From Medicago truncatula (lineage: Eukaryota > Streptophyta > Magnoliopsida > Fabales > Fabaceae): DNA of 64,000 nt. Both the position numbers and the translations under genes were made by a program. Below, in pieces: positions 34,440 to 46,780 of this stretch. The first letter of the stretch is position 1; each line of letters begins with the position of its first letter. Location of the stretch: positions 26,076,494 through 26,140,493 of the forward strand of contig NC_053045.1 of the NCBI RefSeq assembly GCF_003473485.1. Reading direction: 5' to 3'. The notes below the pieces were generated by a model. The model made no database searches. It was not told where the DNA came from and saw only the letters and a list, made by a program, of their open reading frames with translations.

Positions 34440-35860
34440 ACTTACAATGTTGCCCAAAAAAAAAAACGAAGGGCTTCCCCGTTCTTGTCACTGTTCGACT
34501 AGTTGGGGAAGTGAGAGTTGTTCTTAGTGTTGGATCAAAGACGCCACACTTAAGGAAGATATTGTTGTGATGTGTCAAATGTGAGTTGAAGTCGCACATT
34601 GACATCGCTCAACCCTTTTGTACGTCTTCGTATCACCTAAATAAATTTTAGTGTAAGTGGAGCCAACCTATGAAGGTTTAAAAGTATCCGTCTTTGTAAG
34701 AAAATAGACCACATTCCTTAAATATTGCTTGGAGTTGTGTATCAATTAATTGGTGTAGCGTACCACATTCCTTAAAATGTTTATGAAAATCTTTTTAAGA
34801 GTTTTAACAAAAACAGAGCAGGAGATAATCAGTGAGAGAGAAGAAAGACAACATAAACAAATTATTCTGGTCATCTCATAATCCAAGGTCAGTCTAGTTC
34901 CATTGCACTTTCAACAGATTTTTCACTATAATCACACAAGATTACAATTGCTTCAATGCATAAGTTAGAGACTTATTTGGCTCACACAAGAGGACTTTTA
35001 CAATCAGAGTTTATTAAATGAATTTGAATGTGCATACACTTTGTACTCAAAGAGTGGTAAACTAAACTTAAGGTTCAAGAAACTTTTAACACTAAGAAAT
35101 TATAAAATATGAATTTTGTAAGAATTTTCTAAGTGTTTGTGCGCTTTTGAATTTGATAGAGTTTTGACACTTGTAAAATTTGTGTAGTCTCTTAATTTCT
35201 TCAAATTGTTCAGGTCCTTATATAAGAGATAAATGAGAGTGTCGTTGTTTGAAGAGTGTCAACGCATCAAATTCTTCCTTGAGAAGTTTTGAAAATTTTG
35301 CCTCTAATGAATATCGTTGAATAGTACTAGAAAAATTCTTTGTTACTTGTGGAATGATCTGTTACATTCTCTTTGTCATTGAACTTCTTTGTTTGTTTCT
35401 GCACGTGGTCATAAGAAGACAAATAGTACTATCAAAGCTTTGAAAGAGTTCCATAAAAAGAAGACAAAATTGGTCAGAGTCACCCAAATTGCTGATGTGT
35501 CCTTCAAAACTTGCTTCCTTCAGAGTCTGAATCCATAAGAGCTTGTTATCATTAGAGTCTTCAAGGATTGATACATTTTCTGATCAGAGCTTTGACTTTT
35601 TGTTGACCTTTCTTCAGATCATCTGCTAAGTCTTCAGAAGTTTCCAATACTTCTCTTGAATACCAAAATGATTTCCTTTATATTTAGAGCATGATGTATC
35701 AAAACCAAAACTTAACTTTGAAATCTGAATTTAATTCTACAATCTTGCATACTTGAACACATCTTAGAATATCCAATTATTCTTTCACACATTATCATCA
35801 TCAATACACATGTATAAATTACATTAACATATTGCTATAATCTTTTATCTTTGATTAACG
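34440..35860. mobile_element. Probable LTR-retroelement remnant (non-coding)
   Basis: The long non-coding stretch is rich in AGAGTCTTCA/CTTCAGAGTC-type words and resembles LTR sequence of Copia-like elements as I recall them from legumes. No gag or pol frame is seen and no terminal pair can be placed. It is an old fragment at most, and the family is tentative. Confidence 0.25.
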
Positions 35861-36897
35861 GCTTTACTATATAGATCCAATTTTAGGGAGTTCACGTGTT
35901 TAGCCAAACAATTGATATAATCATCTGTTTTATATTTCTCCTTAAAAAAAAAAGTAATCTTAACTTAAATTTAATTGTATTAATATTTTATTGATCTAAT
36001 TATAAAATTAGAAATTTTTTTATTTGTTGAATTTTTAAGTTTCATGGAAAGTGATTGATTCATTAATTCATATGAATGTAAAAAAAAAAACATTGATACG
36101 AATCAAAAAGGAAGGAGTATAGAAGGTCTCGATGCTTTGCCTCTCTCATGTATTAGTACCTAACTGTTGAGGGATACACCAAACCAAACTCATTTAATAT
36201 TATGACCAAAATCATTGTTAATCATACAATAATGGATTCTTCTACCATTCCACCAAATACTCATTATAGAATAATTACGTTCCTTAATCACTTCTACTTG
36301 TCCTTTATGTATAGTCCTTTCATTTTTATGTGACTTCATTGGTGTCAGGTACGTAATTAATTGTGCACCATACCATTTTTCCAACTTTCTTCTTCACGGC
36401 ATAAACCTACTAATACTACTATTTTATCCTATAGTTATGTCTTATACTTCCAAATAGTGGTTGATGTAAGTGCTTATGAGATTTAGTTTTATAAACCTAA
36501 ATCAAATTATGCCATGGTAATAGAAATTTTAGAAAATTTGTAAACTTTAGTAAACTACATTATACTTAGAGAAAGTTTAACCCATATACAATTATCTTGT
36601 GAAAGTTTAATTCATATTCACCGATAACTGCACAGACAATCAAGTGTAGCGTATGAAAAAAAAAATAATGAGTGTAGTAAAGCGAATAGAGCGAAACGAC
36701 TATATAAATAAATTTTGAATTGTACTCACTCCGTCGAATATAAGAAACAATTTTTTTCTTTTCAGATTCATTATATTAATGGTGCATTTGATTTATATTA
36801 TATATCATATAATTATTTATTGAATAAACCTTTAAAGGTGATAAATAAAAAAGAACATAGAGAGTAATGTTTGATCACAATATATATATATATATGG
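35861..36897. other. Intergenic, nothing recognised
   Basis: AT-rich, ending in a short TA run (about 36880-36895) that flanks the MITE pair. No gene seen. Confidence 0.5.
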
Positions 36898-37173
36898 TTT
36901 GCTAGAACACACCCACTAGTTTTTATGGAAGTGTTTTAGCAAAGCTACACCTTAAGGTGTATTTAACCATTTTTTAGTTATTCACTTGCTAAAATACTCC
37001 TTCTAAAAAATAGGTGGGTGTATTCTAGCATGCCTATAGGATTTGCTAGAACACATCCACTTGTTTTTTTAGAAGGTGTGTTATAGCAACATACACCTGA
37101 AGGTGTATTTATTAACTTTTTAGTTATAACTTGCTAAAACACTCCCACATAAAAACTAGTGAGTGTGTTCTAG

Positions 37174-37177
<4 letters not shown>
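36898..37177. mobile_element. Head-to-tail pair of small TIR MITEs in a TA tract
   Basis: Two similar units, 36898-37030 and 37042-37177, each start TTTGCTAGAACACA and end in the inverse (TGTGTTCTAGCAAA or TGTATTCTAGCA). Each has inner inverted arms (GTGTTTTAGCAA/TTGCTAAAACAC-like) and a near-palindromic centre, ACACCTTAAGGTGT in the first and ACACCTGAAGGTGT in the second. TA repeats lie on both outer sides, consistent with a TA target of the Tc1/mariner-Stowaway type, though the family is not certain. Confidence 0.65.

Positions 37178-37215
<38 letters not shown>
37178..37215. repeat. (AT)n microsatellite
   Basis: About 19 AT units directly right of the MITE pair. Confidence 0.95.
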
Positions 37216-37216
<1 letters not shown>

Positions 37217-37714
37217 TGTTTAGTCACATGAAAAATATTATTGAAAGATGTCAATCAATAATTTTCTTTATGGCACACAGCTAACTAAGGGATATCCTGG
37301 ATTAAACAAAAACAAAACCCTTGATTAAACCATGCAAATGACAAAAGCAAAAATTGTCTAATTCAGAATTTATTTCTCCATCAACCAAAGATTTTTAACT
37401 TTGACATTCATGAGAATTAGATAAAAGTAAAGATAAAGCAAAGAAAGATAAATATAGACAGATTAACAGCTTGACGGTGGGGGACAAGTCTCATTCCACA
37501 CATTGAACACTCGTGTTTGCTAGCTATTGAAAACAAACTAAAGTATCTATCCACTATTTCTATTTTCTATTTATAATCTTCTCCACTACCAAATCATTTA
37601 CTTTCCTTTTATATCTTTTCTTCCAAATAATATTATCTATTACACTTTGCTTTTATTCTTCTTTAATTAATATTTTCCTACTACAAATATTCACCAATAC
37701 TGTTCTGGACTGGT
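37216..37714. other. Intergenic, nothing recognised
   Basis: AT-rich sequence leading into the GC-richer block that follows. No gene seen. Confidence 0.5.
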
Positions 37715-37930
37715 CAGAAGATCAATCGCACGTTGATACATGGCCGAACTTACACCGTCTTAAGGCTTCGCACGTCAGCTTGCATGCACGTGCCACATAG
37801 AAGCGCGCCCCCACACGAGGATCACCCTACACGTGTCCTCCTTCATTCCTAATCACACGTCGCATAACGCAGAGACAGTTATGACCAACACGCATCTATA
37901 AAAGGGGGCTAACATATCTGCAGACATCTT
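37715..37930 (+). promoter_or_regulatory. Orphan promoter-like block with ACGT elements and TATA box
   Basis: This is a compact GC-richer island in an AT-rich neighbourhood. It holds GCACGTGCC and ACACGTGTCC (G-box/ABRE type), further CACGTC and ACACGTC cores, and a strong TATA match CTATAAAAGGGGG at 37896-37908. Plant transcription would start near 37930. The sequence downstream has no recognisable protein frame, so it may serve a non-coding RNA, a lost gene, or be the promoter part of a transposon. Confidence 0.45.
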
Positions 37931-38914
37931 TCGTTCCACCACTCAACCGTTCTAACCGGACAAACCATATACCTAATTAATTATACATTGCTATAGATGA
38001 CAAACTTGTATTTATCTACCAAATAGTGTGTATAGATAACTTTTTCTAGAACGTTTTGTATATGGTAAATTCCTTGTTAAGTATTGTTTTGGAGTGTTGA
38101 TTTAGGTTATACTATAGAGTCTATGAAGGACAGAAACAGCTCAGCTAATTGATGCTGTATCAAATTACACATATGACCAACAACAAGTGGAGGCAAAGTG
38201 GGGTCTACACCAGATTGATGAACTATATGTCACCATAAAAAGATTGCTGAATTATATTTATATTAAATGAACACAACAATCATGCAACATTTATGAAGTA
38301 TTATTCAACGCTTATACCACTAAACTTATTCTATGCGTGCGAATTGTTGTTGTGTGAACTGTGAATGAGTGAGGTAATCCAGCCTTCAAAAAAAAAATTA
38401 AAAAAAATACGTGTGACAAAATAATTTGTTAATAGATTTAAAAGACTTAAGTCGTGAGAATACTTTGAGTATAATTTAGTTAGTATTAATGTATTATCCT
38501 CAAATATATGAATTAGAAATGATTTTTTTTACTTAACATGTAAGGGATAGGATTCGAATTCATAATTTTACACTTATTTACTTTAAGAGTAAAATTTTGA
38601 TCACTAAACTACTTGATAAAATAAATAAATAAGTCAGACAAGCATATCAATAATGATAAAGTAAATAAGTTTTTATAATTAAGTTTTTAACATGTTATTA
38701 CAACTTACTAATAAAAAATAATGCAATTAAAAACTCATAATAATTAAAAAAAGATGGTCTTTCTTTATTTAACCTACATAATAAGATGAAAGACAATCCA
38801 CACAAAGAGACGGCCAAGAAAGATAAACAAATATAGAAGGGTGAATGAAGATGTGAAACTTTATTATTATTATTTTTATCATGTAGTTTAATGTCTAGAA
38901 TTCTCTAGGTGAAT
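37931..38914. other. Sequence downstream of the orphan promoter
   Basis: No long frame on either strand. A perfect inverted 9-mer ACCATATAC ... GTATATGGT is separated by about 90 bases, too loose to call a precursor hairpin. I support no gene here. Confidence 0.4.
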
Positions 38915-38997
38915 AAATTGAATGTTCGGGGTTCGAACACCGACTTCTGTATATATAATAATATATTGTCCTAACAATTGAGCTATGCTCACCAGAC
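38915..38997 (-). repeat. tRNA-derived SINE
   Basis: On the minus strand it reads GTGAGCATAGCTCAATTGTT (box A) and GTGTTCGAACCCCGAAC (box B). It is the same family as the copies at 19.6-21.0 kb, but in the opposite orientation. Confidence 0.65.
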
Positions 38998-39638
38998 AAT
39001 GTGAAACCTTATAATAGATTTGTAATGATTTTTATAACATTTTTTTTTTCATACTCACGTTATATTTTACTTTTTATTATTTTTATTTTTTATGTCAATA
39101 TCTATATTTCTTTATACATTTCTTTATAAATCTATGGTATCTCATAAATTATCATGCATTTTATTACAATTTCTAATACTAATAATGAAAGTGGGTGTGT
39201 TTATTTATCCTTCATTAATAACTCATCACAAGGTGTTAGAATCACAAAAAAAAATATCAACAAGGGCCAGGTAGTAGCAGTTGGGAGAGTACTATACCCC
39301 ACACTCAACTCCTAGTTCAATGTCACACACCGCACTCTTCCCCTTCAATCATACCACGCCACGTGTCCTTAGACTTTCACAAAGCAACCGACACTTCTTA
39401 ATTTACCCATAACCCAAAGATAAATAAAAAAACAAAACCAGCATTACCACCTTAATCACCAAATTAACAACACAACAAAACTCCATTTAACAATCATTCA
39501 TATCTCTCTCTCTCTTCTCTTCTCTTCTCACACTCACATTACAACAACACAACACAAACATAAACATAAACATAAACACAGAGGTAGCGTTTGGTTTATG
39601 TTCTTGTCTGAACAAAAACAAAACCAAAACCTTAAAAA
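38998..39638 (+). promoter_or_regulatory. FLA17 upstream region and CT-rich leader
   Basis: A G-box-like GCCACGTGTCC lies at about 39357-39367. A CT microsatellite-like run (TCTCTCTCTCTTCTCTTCTC) around 39503-39528 is followed by CA-rich leader sequence directly before the FLA17 start codon. The TATA position is unclear. A 60-codon plus-strand frame at 39092 is not credible. Confidence 0.4.
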
Positions 39639-42464
39639 ATGGCCATGGATTGCGGCATCTATGGTTTCATCAACATCAAGCACCGCACGTTCTTCTTCTT
39701 CTTCACTTTCTTCTGTCTTGTTCTATCTTTTTCATCATGTTCTTCTTCTTCAACAGTTCAAATAAACTCAAACTCAATCTTAGTGGCTCTACTAGACTCA
39801 CATTATACAGAACTGGCTGAACTCGTTGAAAAAGCTATGCTTCTACAAACACTAGAAGACACTGTCGGTAAAAACAACATCACAATCTTCGCACCAAAAA
39901 ACCAAGCTCTTGAACGAGATCTTGACCCGAATTTCAAAACTTTCCTCTTAGAGCCACGAAATCTTAAATCTCTTCAGACTTTGTTAATGTCACATATTAT
40001 TCCTACACGAATCAATGGATCTGTATCCAGCAAAACCGGGTCGACCCGACATAGAACATTGTCGCTTGAGCACAAGATAGTGATACAGTCGAATGAAACA
40101 TCGCAACAATGGTTGGTTAATGGAGCTAAGATTGTTCATCTGAATGATGTGACAAGACCTGATGGTGTTATTCATGGAATTGAAAGGCTTCTGATTCCAA
40201 GGTCTGTTCAAGATGACTTTAACCGTCGTAGGAGTCTTGTTTCTATTGCTGCAATTAAACCGGAAGGTGCACCGGAGGTTGATCCGAGAACTCACCGGTT
40301 GAAAAAGCCGCCGCCACCGCAGAATCCTGGCTCGCCTCCGGCTCTTCCTATTTTTGATGCATTGGCTCCTGGACCTTCTCTGGCACCGGCGCCGGCACCA
40401 GGTAATGAAAGCTTTTTAACACTAACACTTCTGATGGAAGACATGTCTGGTGTTGGTGTCGGTGTATGAACGACACCAGACACCAAAACATTAAATTTTG
40501 TTATTTTAACAAATTATTAGTTGTCAATTGTGTAGTGTCTGGTGTCCGTGTGTTTGTGTCTGTCGGTGCTCGAAACTAATTTGTAACTAACTTGTTTTTC
40601 AGGGCCTGGTGGACCCCACCATCATTTCAACGGGGAGGCACAGGTGAAAGATTTCATCCAGACACTGATACATTATGGAGGTTATAATGAGATGGCGGAT
40701 ATTCTGGTGAACTTAACGTCGTTAGCGACGGAGATGAGTAGGTTAGTATCAGAGGGTTATGTTTTAACAGTTCTAGCTCCAAATGATGAAGCTATGGCTA
40801 AGTTAACAACGGACCAATTGAGTGAACCGGGTTCACCGGAACAAATTATGTACTATCATTTGATTCCTGAGTATCAAACTGAAGAGAGTATGTATAATGC
40901 TGTTAGAAGATTTGGGAAGGTGAGGTATGATACTTTGAGATTGCCTCATAAGGTTGATGCTGAAGAAGCTGATGGGTCGGTTAAATTCGGGCATGGTGAT
41001 GGTTCGGCATATTTGTTTGACCCGGATATTTATACGGATGGGAGGATTTCTGTGCAAGGGATTGATGGAGTTTTGTTTCCACATGAAGAAAAAGAGGAGG
41101 TTGTTGATAAGGCTGTGACCCAAGAACGGAAGGGTAAACCCGCTAAGGTTGTGGCCAAGCAAAGAAGAGGTGCGTTGCTTTGATTTTTGTTTTCTTGTTC
41201 ACTTTTTCTTTTACTTTATTTTGTTTGGGTGTGTTTTAAGTCAAGGAGAAAATAGGGAAAGAATACAAAAAGGTGATTGTGATGTGTTTAATTTGGTTGG
41301 ATTAAAATTTTCTTTGCGTTTAACTTTATGTGCTATGCTTTTGGATGTGATTCTTGTGGTGTTTTGTTGAAGCTTAGAGGTAGAAATAATTGTGATGCAA
41401 GCAGAAGAAAGTGTTTACTTTGACATTTGGTTTATTAGGGAAGAAAAGAATTTTCAAAGAGAAGTGTCTAGACTAAGTGTGTGTTTGGCTTTGCCATCAT
41501 AAAAATTTATCTAGTTAAATTGACTTTTGTTTAAGTTAGTCGATATAAAGTGATTTGTGTTTGGAAACCTTCGCGAGAAAGTGAATAGAACAATAAGTTA
41601 GAGGCTCTAAATCATTTCTAAAAAAACTTCAATCTCAGTTTCATGTTATATATTCTAGAGACAAAACTAATTCTACTCAAGAACTCCTTAAACATGTCAA
41701 AATCAACTTTTTTTAGTTCAGGATCACTTTTGTGAGACAAAAATGATTCCAAACATGCACTAAGACTTATATTATAGGTGATCTCTTGAAGTGGGCCTGT
41801 GGAATATGTGATTTAAGTTATACTATTGTAATATGGAGGACTTGAGTTGTTGATGTCCAAGTATTTTTCTTTGCTAAGTTGTTTTCTTCTGATATCCGAA
41901 TGTTAGGTTTGATTTTTAGGAAATATAGAGAATTGATGTAGCAAATAGAGTACTTAACGTTTAAGAAACTAGTCTAAACCTTAAAAAAGAAAACGTCTTA
42001 ATTTCTTTCTAATATTAATTAAATATATAAAGTGGTTTTCCTATTTATGTCACTGAAAATTGCAAGGCAACTACCTAAGCTTTAGCATTTTGAACTAAAT
42101 ATCAAATTAAAAATGAACAAGATAGTGTCACATCACTTTAGTAATTAATCTTTTTCACTTGGAATGGTTTCTTCTCTAAGTTTTATACATAATTAGTTAA
42201 CTTCAAAAGTCTCTCATCTTCTTATTAGCGAGTTAAAGCAAATGCATTTTTTAGAAAATGAAAACAAAAGATGTTTTCACAGAGTAAGTGGACCCTTAAT
42301 TATTATTGATGTAATTAGGATCAAAGCTTGTAATAATTAAATAGAGATCACTACATAATATCTCTTTAAGCTAAAGTTTGATTGAAATGACAGGAAAATT
42401 GCTGGAAACGGCTTGCTGGATGCTTGGAACCTTTGGACAGCATTCTAGATTCAATTGTCAATAA
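39639..42464 (+). CDS. FLA17: FLA17-like fasciclin arabinogalactan protein, three exons
   Basis: This is a secreted cell-wall/apoplast adhesion-type glycoprotein with two fasciclin domains. Exons 39639-40401, 40603-41169 and 42394-42464 join in phase for 466 aa (Arabidopsis FLA17 is about 458 as recalled). A hydrophobic signal peptide covers about residues 15-35 (FFFFFTFFCLVLSFSS). Fasciclin domain 1 begins at about NSILVALLDSHYTELAEL and includes NNITIFAPKNQALERDLDP and LIHGIERLLIPRS-like text. A Pro-rich linker (APGPSLAPAPAPG) follows, then fasciclin domain 2 (GYNEMADILVNLTSLATEM, YVLTVLAPNDEAMAKLT, GRISVQGIDGVLFP). The exon 2 donor lies inside an open frame that otherwise stops at 41183. 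The third exon, GKLLETACWMLGTFGQHSRF, restores the conserved C-terminus of the FLA15-18 group. I see no GPI-anchor signal, as I recall for that group. Confidence 0.93.
40446..40575. repeat. GTGTCTGG/GACACCAG inverted repeat in FLA17 intron 1
   Basis: GTGTTGGTGTCGGTG is followed closely by CGACACCAGACACCA and later GTGTCTGGTGTCCGTG. The arms could form a hairpin. It belongs with the GTGTCGG-type repeats elsewhere in the window. Confidence 0.45.
41477..41765. mobile_element. MITE in FLA17 intron 2
   Basis: The ends AGTGTGTGTTTGGC and CCAAACATGCACT are inverted, and the interior of about 290 bp is non-coding. It is part of the reason intron 2 is long. Family (hAT-like) is inferred from the end sequence only. 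Confidence 0.45.
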
Positions 42465-45400
42465 ACAAAAAAGTGAGATTATTGCTTCATTTCTTGTGAT
42501 TCCTCCTTATAGCTAGCTCATTAATGTTCATTTATAAACTTGTGCAAAATATTAAATCATTGAAATTTTCATCTGTTTCGCTTAATGTTCTCGTAGTCAT
42601 GTTGATGTTACTGAAAATGCTTCCTAGTTGGTGAAAGTAGATGCTCAATGCAGGTTCTCTAACCTTCGGTCTTAGGAATTGGATCCATGTATTCACATAG
42701 TTGTAGATCTCGGCCCTTGAAATATTAGATGACTCCTATTTCAAGTTCTATTTTAATCTGATTTGGCGAAATCATGAGTCATCTGATCTTCGTCCGAGAT
42801 CCCTTGGCTGCGTGTTGTCCATGGTTTGTAGGGAATCTGAGGGACTGTTTGGATTGACGTATTGGCTAAACACTTGTGAGACTGTTTGGAAGAACTCTTG
42901 AAAACAGCTTACGACATGTTCATATGTTTTAAGCTTATTTTCATAAGCTCTGCAAGATAGCTTATACGTAAACAATCTAACTTATTTTTCTTTTATTATA
43001 GAAATAGCTTATAAATAAGCGCTTATCATTACAAGTGCTTATGCTATAAGCTGCAATTTAAGTTGATTATCAAAACGGTCCCGGAGTCCTTGGACCTGGT
43101 GGTTGTGGTGGTCAGCAACTTCTCCCTCTCCTTCCCCCATGTGATTTCAAATCCAAAATACCAAATCATAAATAAATAAATGCATGAGAAGCTTTACTTC
43201 TTTTTAATTCCATATTTTGGTTTCTAAGTTTACCTAACCATTTAATTAGCTTTCTAAGTTTACTTCAACATTATTTATTAGTACATTCTAATAGATCGTG
43301 CTATAATTGCAGATGCACAGAAAATTCCAAAGATGTAAAAAGTCAACGGAATATGAAGGCCAGCTTTACTTGAATGAATGGCTAATAGCAGCTGCTATAA
43401 TATGGGTTTGGTTTAGCCAACTTTTTGTTTTTTCTTCTCCCTCTTTGTTGATTTGGGTCCTTGATGAGAGCACAAAAGTTTCTATATAGTGCATATATTA
43501 TTAATATATATGTAATTAGGTTCAATTAGTATTGCTGCTATTATAATTCAATAGAAGGTTGTGGGGTGAAAAGGTTTTGTGTAATAAGAAGGGCGATAAT
43601 CCGTTCCCGATTCAGTAAGTAATTTTACTCATGAAATTGAAGATGGAATAATAAAATTATTCTTTACTGTAATATGATCTTTTATGGCTGCCTCCTTATG
43701 TCTCTTTTTTTTCTGATGTCTTTGTTTTGCTATCTCCCGGCAAAGTTTGTCGACTTTGCCGGTTTCTGAATCTGCATCGATCTTGATTTGTGGTGTAAAA
43801 ACCGAATTGAATTGGATGGTTTAACCAATTGAACCGTAAATTCGTAGTATATATAGTTTAGTTACTTGGTTATGGTTTTGTTTAGATTTGAGCAGTTTAA
43901 TGCAGGTAAATTTTTAACTTGGAAGGATTTGCTAGTTTGAGTTTTGAAGAATTGATTAAAACTTTAGTTACAAGCTCCCATAATGCCCTCAAAGTGGTAT
44001 CAAATATGGATTTTAGATGTTTGTGTACTACCAAAACTAATTTCTCTAAACTGTGGAAATATCATAATTCAGGATTTAAGTGTCAATGAGGGAATTTCTT
44101 TTTTTAGAATAACCTCCTTAAAACAAATTCACTATACCACACTCCTCCAATTGAACATCTAATACCTTGCAAATATGACTCCTCAACTAATTTTCTTTCA
44201 TATAAATGGGAAGTTGCTTTTAGGAGATGGCATTTTCCAACTTCTCTTCTTATGGAAAATTTGATATTTTCTTCAAAAAAAATTATCAAATGAATGAGTT
44301 AGTTACTTTGAAATTGAGCAAATACTTGAGTGTCTTTTATTGATGTTTGAAGTAAAGAAACACTAAAGGTATTGCTTAGAACTTCCATTGATCAACTACT
44401 GTGTCTTTCAATTATATTTAATCGGGAGACTTGAGTATATTGCAATGTTAAAAATAATTACAATGTGGGTACCATAACTTTTTTCTTCTCTATTATTTTT
44501 CTTTGATTACTAGACAAACCATAATGGACATTATTTAAATTTTGAAGCTGTGGATGCCTACCTGTGTCTTATATAAAGAAGCAAAGTAAATGTAGTAAGC
44601 TATCAAATTGATCTTTGACTTTCAAACAGATTGAAATATTTAGTAGTAAAATGAAGTTACACACATGGCTTATAAAGTGGACTTAAGTATATATGAGATG
44701 GGATCAAGGCTTAGATCAACCTATAGAGAGATTAATGAATGGTTAAGACTTAAGAGTCAAATAACTACAATGTGATTTATTCTTTTTTTATAGAATACAA
44801 TGTAATTTTTATATAAGCATAAAAGAAATTCAGGATATTTTAGATATCATGAGCATCATAATAATAGGAAGAGATACCAAAAATGTGGAGAGTTGTTCAT
44901 AAATCATGGCAAAGTACTTGAGTTATATATGTTTCTAAATCACATCCATTTTTCTTATAATCTTCTAGGTGGTAAAAAAAAATGGTATATTAAACATAAA
45001 AACGTCAATTTGACTCAAGGGATAATAGTCATTTTGATCTCTGAATATGTAATGAGTAGTCACAATAGTCATTTCAATGTATCAAAATTTCAAAATAGTC
45101 CCGAATGTGCATTTTTTGTTCTTCAGAGAATTCATAGTCGTGGAGGTTAGGGTAGACCCCAATGATGTAAAAAAATAAATATCTGGACCAAAAAAGGGAA
45201 ATTATACAGCAAAGAATGTGACAGAGTCATAGTGGAATTTTTATTATTCTTTGTCCATGCCCAACACTCTGTCCTCACATGGTTTTTAGTAGTTGCTATG
45301 AATTTAAATATATACAGTGTTTATATTAAAATTTGGGTGGTGTTTTAAACAAGGGTGCGACATATACAAAAACTGTAATATAGTATCATGAGATTAGATA

Positions 45401-46780
45401 CATCAAATGATAAAGTAAGCTCTTGTGAGGTGCATGACATGAATGGTCACGTAACCTAGCATGTACCTTTTCTATTTCCTTTTTCTTTTACTCAAACTTT
45501 CCTATACACATCTAAGATAAAATATTTAAAGTAATTAGATGGCTAAGAAGTGGTTTCTTCAAATTACAATGCATTTGACTACCTTATCAATAATATATTA
45601 GGACTTATCTACTAGCAGATGGACTTGTTGGAGAGTTTGAAAAATCTTATGAAACTAATTTCAGCAAACTTTGGATATATAACTTGCAAAAACCAGCTTA
45701 CAATTTATAGGAAAATATCCCCCAAAAAAAATTATAATATTTTTTCAATACACATTTTATCTTTATGTTAACAACATCACATTTTCTTGTAAGTTATAAA
45801 AAAAGTTTATATGATAAACAGATGGCACATGGATGCATGCATTACTTCTGAATTGTCCTATATATCACTTCTCAAGACAAGAAAAATGATAAAAAAAAAA
45901 TTCGCAGAAATACTCATTTAGACATAACTATGGAGCTTATATAAATATATAAAATTAAGGCGAAATTGCATCCACCTCCCAAGGTTTTCATCGAATCCCC
46001 TCCAGTTTTAAACTCAATTTTACCGAGAAGGTCCCCCCCCCCCATCTTTTGTTAACGTTTACCGAGAAGCAATTGGGGTTTTGGAAAGAAGCAGGCAGGG
46101 TGAGAGTGATAAAGATTGATGGCAGAAAAGCCTCAAATCAAATTTGTATCCATAGTAGAGTTTAACATTGGAAACTTGGCATATCGATGAGTTAAAATAT
46201 ACTGAATTCATTAAAAATGGAAGTTGAGGGAATAAGGTTGTGAATCGGCACCGAGTGGCTTCTTCGCTCTTCTCTGCAAATCAATTTGGGAGTTTCTTGC
46301 TTCTTCAAAAAAAAAAAAAAAAATTGGGAGTTTCTTACTAACATCAACAACTAACTCTTATACCACCCAGTGAAATCGACTCCATAGATCAAACTACATA
46401 GCTTTTACCTCAACTGTTTGTAATGTCATATTTCTAATCTTATATCTTCTAATATTTCTATTCATCTGGTGCAACATTTTCATCAGTGAATCTGTTCTTT
46501 TGTGCTTTTTACCACCTACCACCAAATCATATACAACATTTCCGATCTTATAATTGTACCACAAAACTTTTCTTTTAGTTTGAGGTGATTTTATATCACA
46601 AGGCATCATTTGCATTTAAGAAAAACGATCACAATACATAGGTTCACAAAATCCTCCTAAAAACTTTCTAAAAAACAATTCAAAAATTTAGAAAGACCTA
46701 ACATCAATTACATGAATAGTAGGGTTCACATACAATTCGTCCAAGTAATGACCCCAGAAATAGGCACGTTTAATATTACT
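42465..46780. other. Intergenic region between FLA17 and RFC1
   Basis: It should begin with the FLA17 3' untranslated region and end with that of RFC1, since the two genes converge. A MITE lies at 42841-43082. An 11-C run lies at 46033-46043. Frames of 60-85 codons (for example 43307-43489, 44893-45150, 46394-46615 on the minus strand) show no domain and I do not call them genes. The rest is AT-rich unique-looking sequence. Confidence 0.5.
42841..43082. mobile_element. hAT-like MITE (GGGACTGTTTGG ends)
   Basis: The left GGGACTGTTTGG and right AAAACGGTCCC are inverted. The core (GAAAACAGCTTACGACATG, CTTATTTTCATAAGCTCT) is shared with the insertion near 61314-61560, so they are one family. I see no clear target duplication. 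Confidence 0.55.

Noticed and set aside
37931-38100. microRNA precursor downstream of the orphan promoter
   Set aside because: Only a 9-bp inverted match (ACCATATAC/GTATATGGT) about 90 bases apart is visible; no extended stem with a 21-nt duplex can be drawn.
40292-40486. 64-codon minus-strand frame with PGAGAGAREGPGA
   Set aside because: It is antisense to the Pro/Ala-rich arabinogalactan linker of FLA17.
41149-41370. 73-codon frame after FLA17 exon 2
   Set aside because: It overlaps the end of exon 2 and intron 2 in another frame and has no family features.
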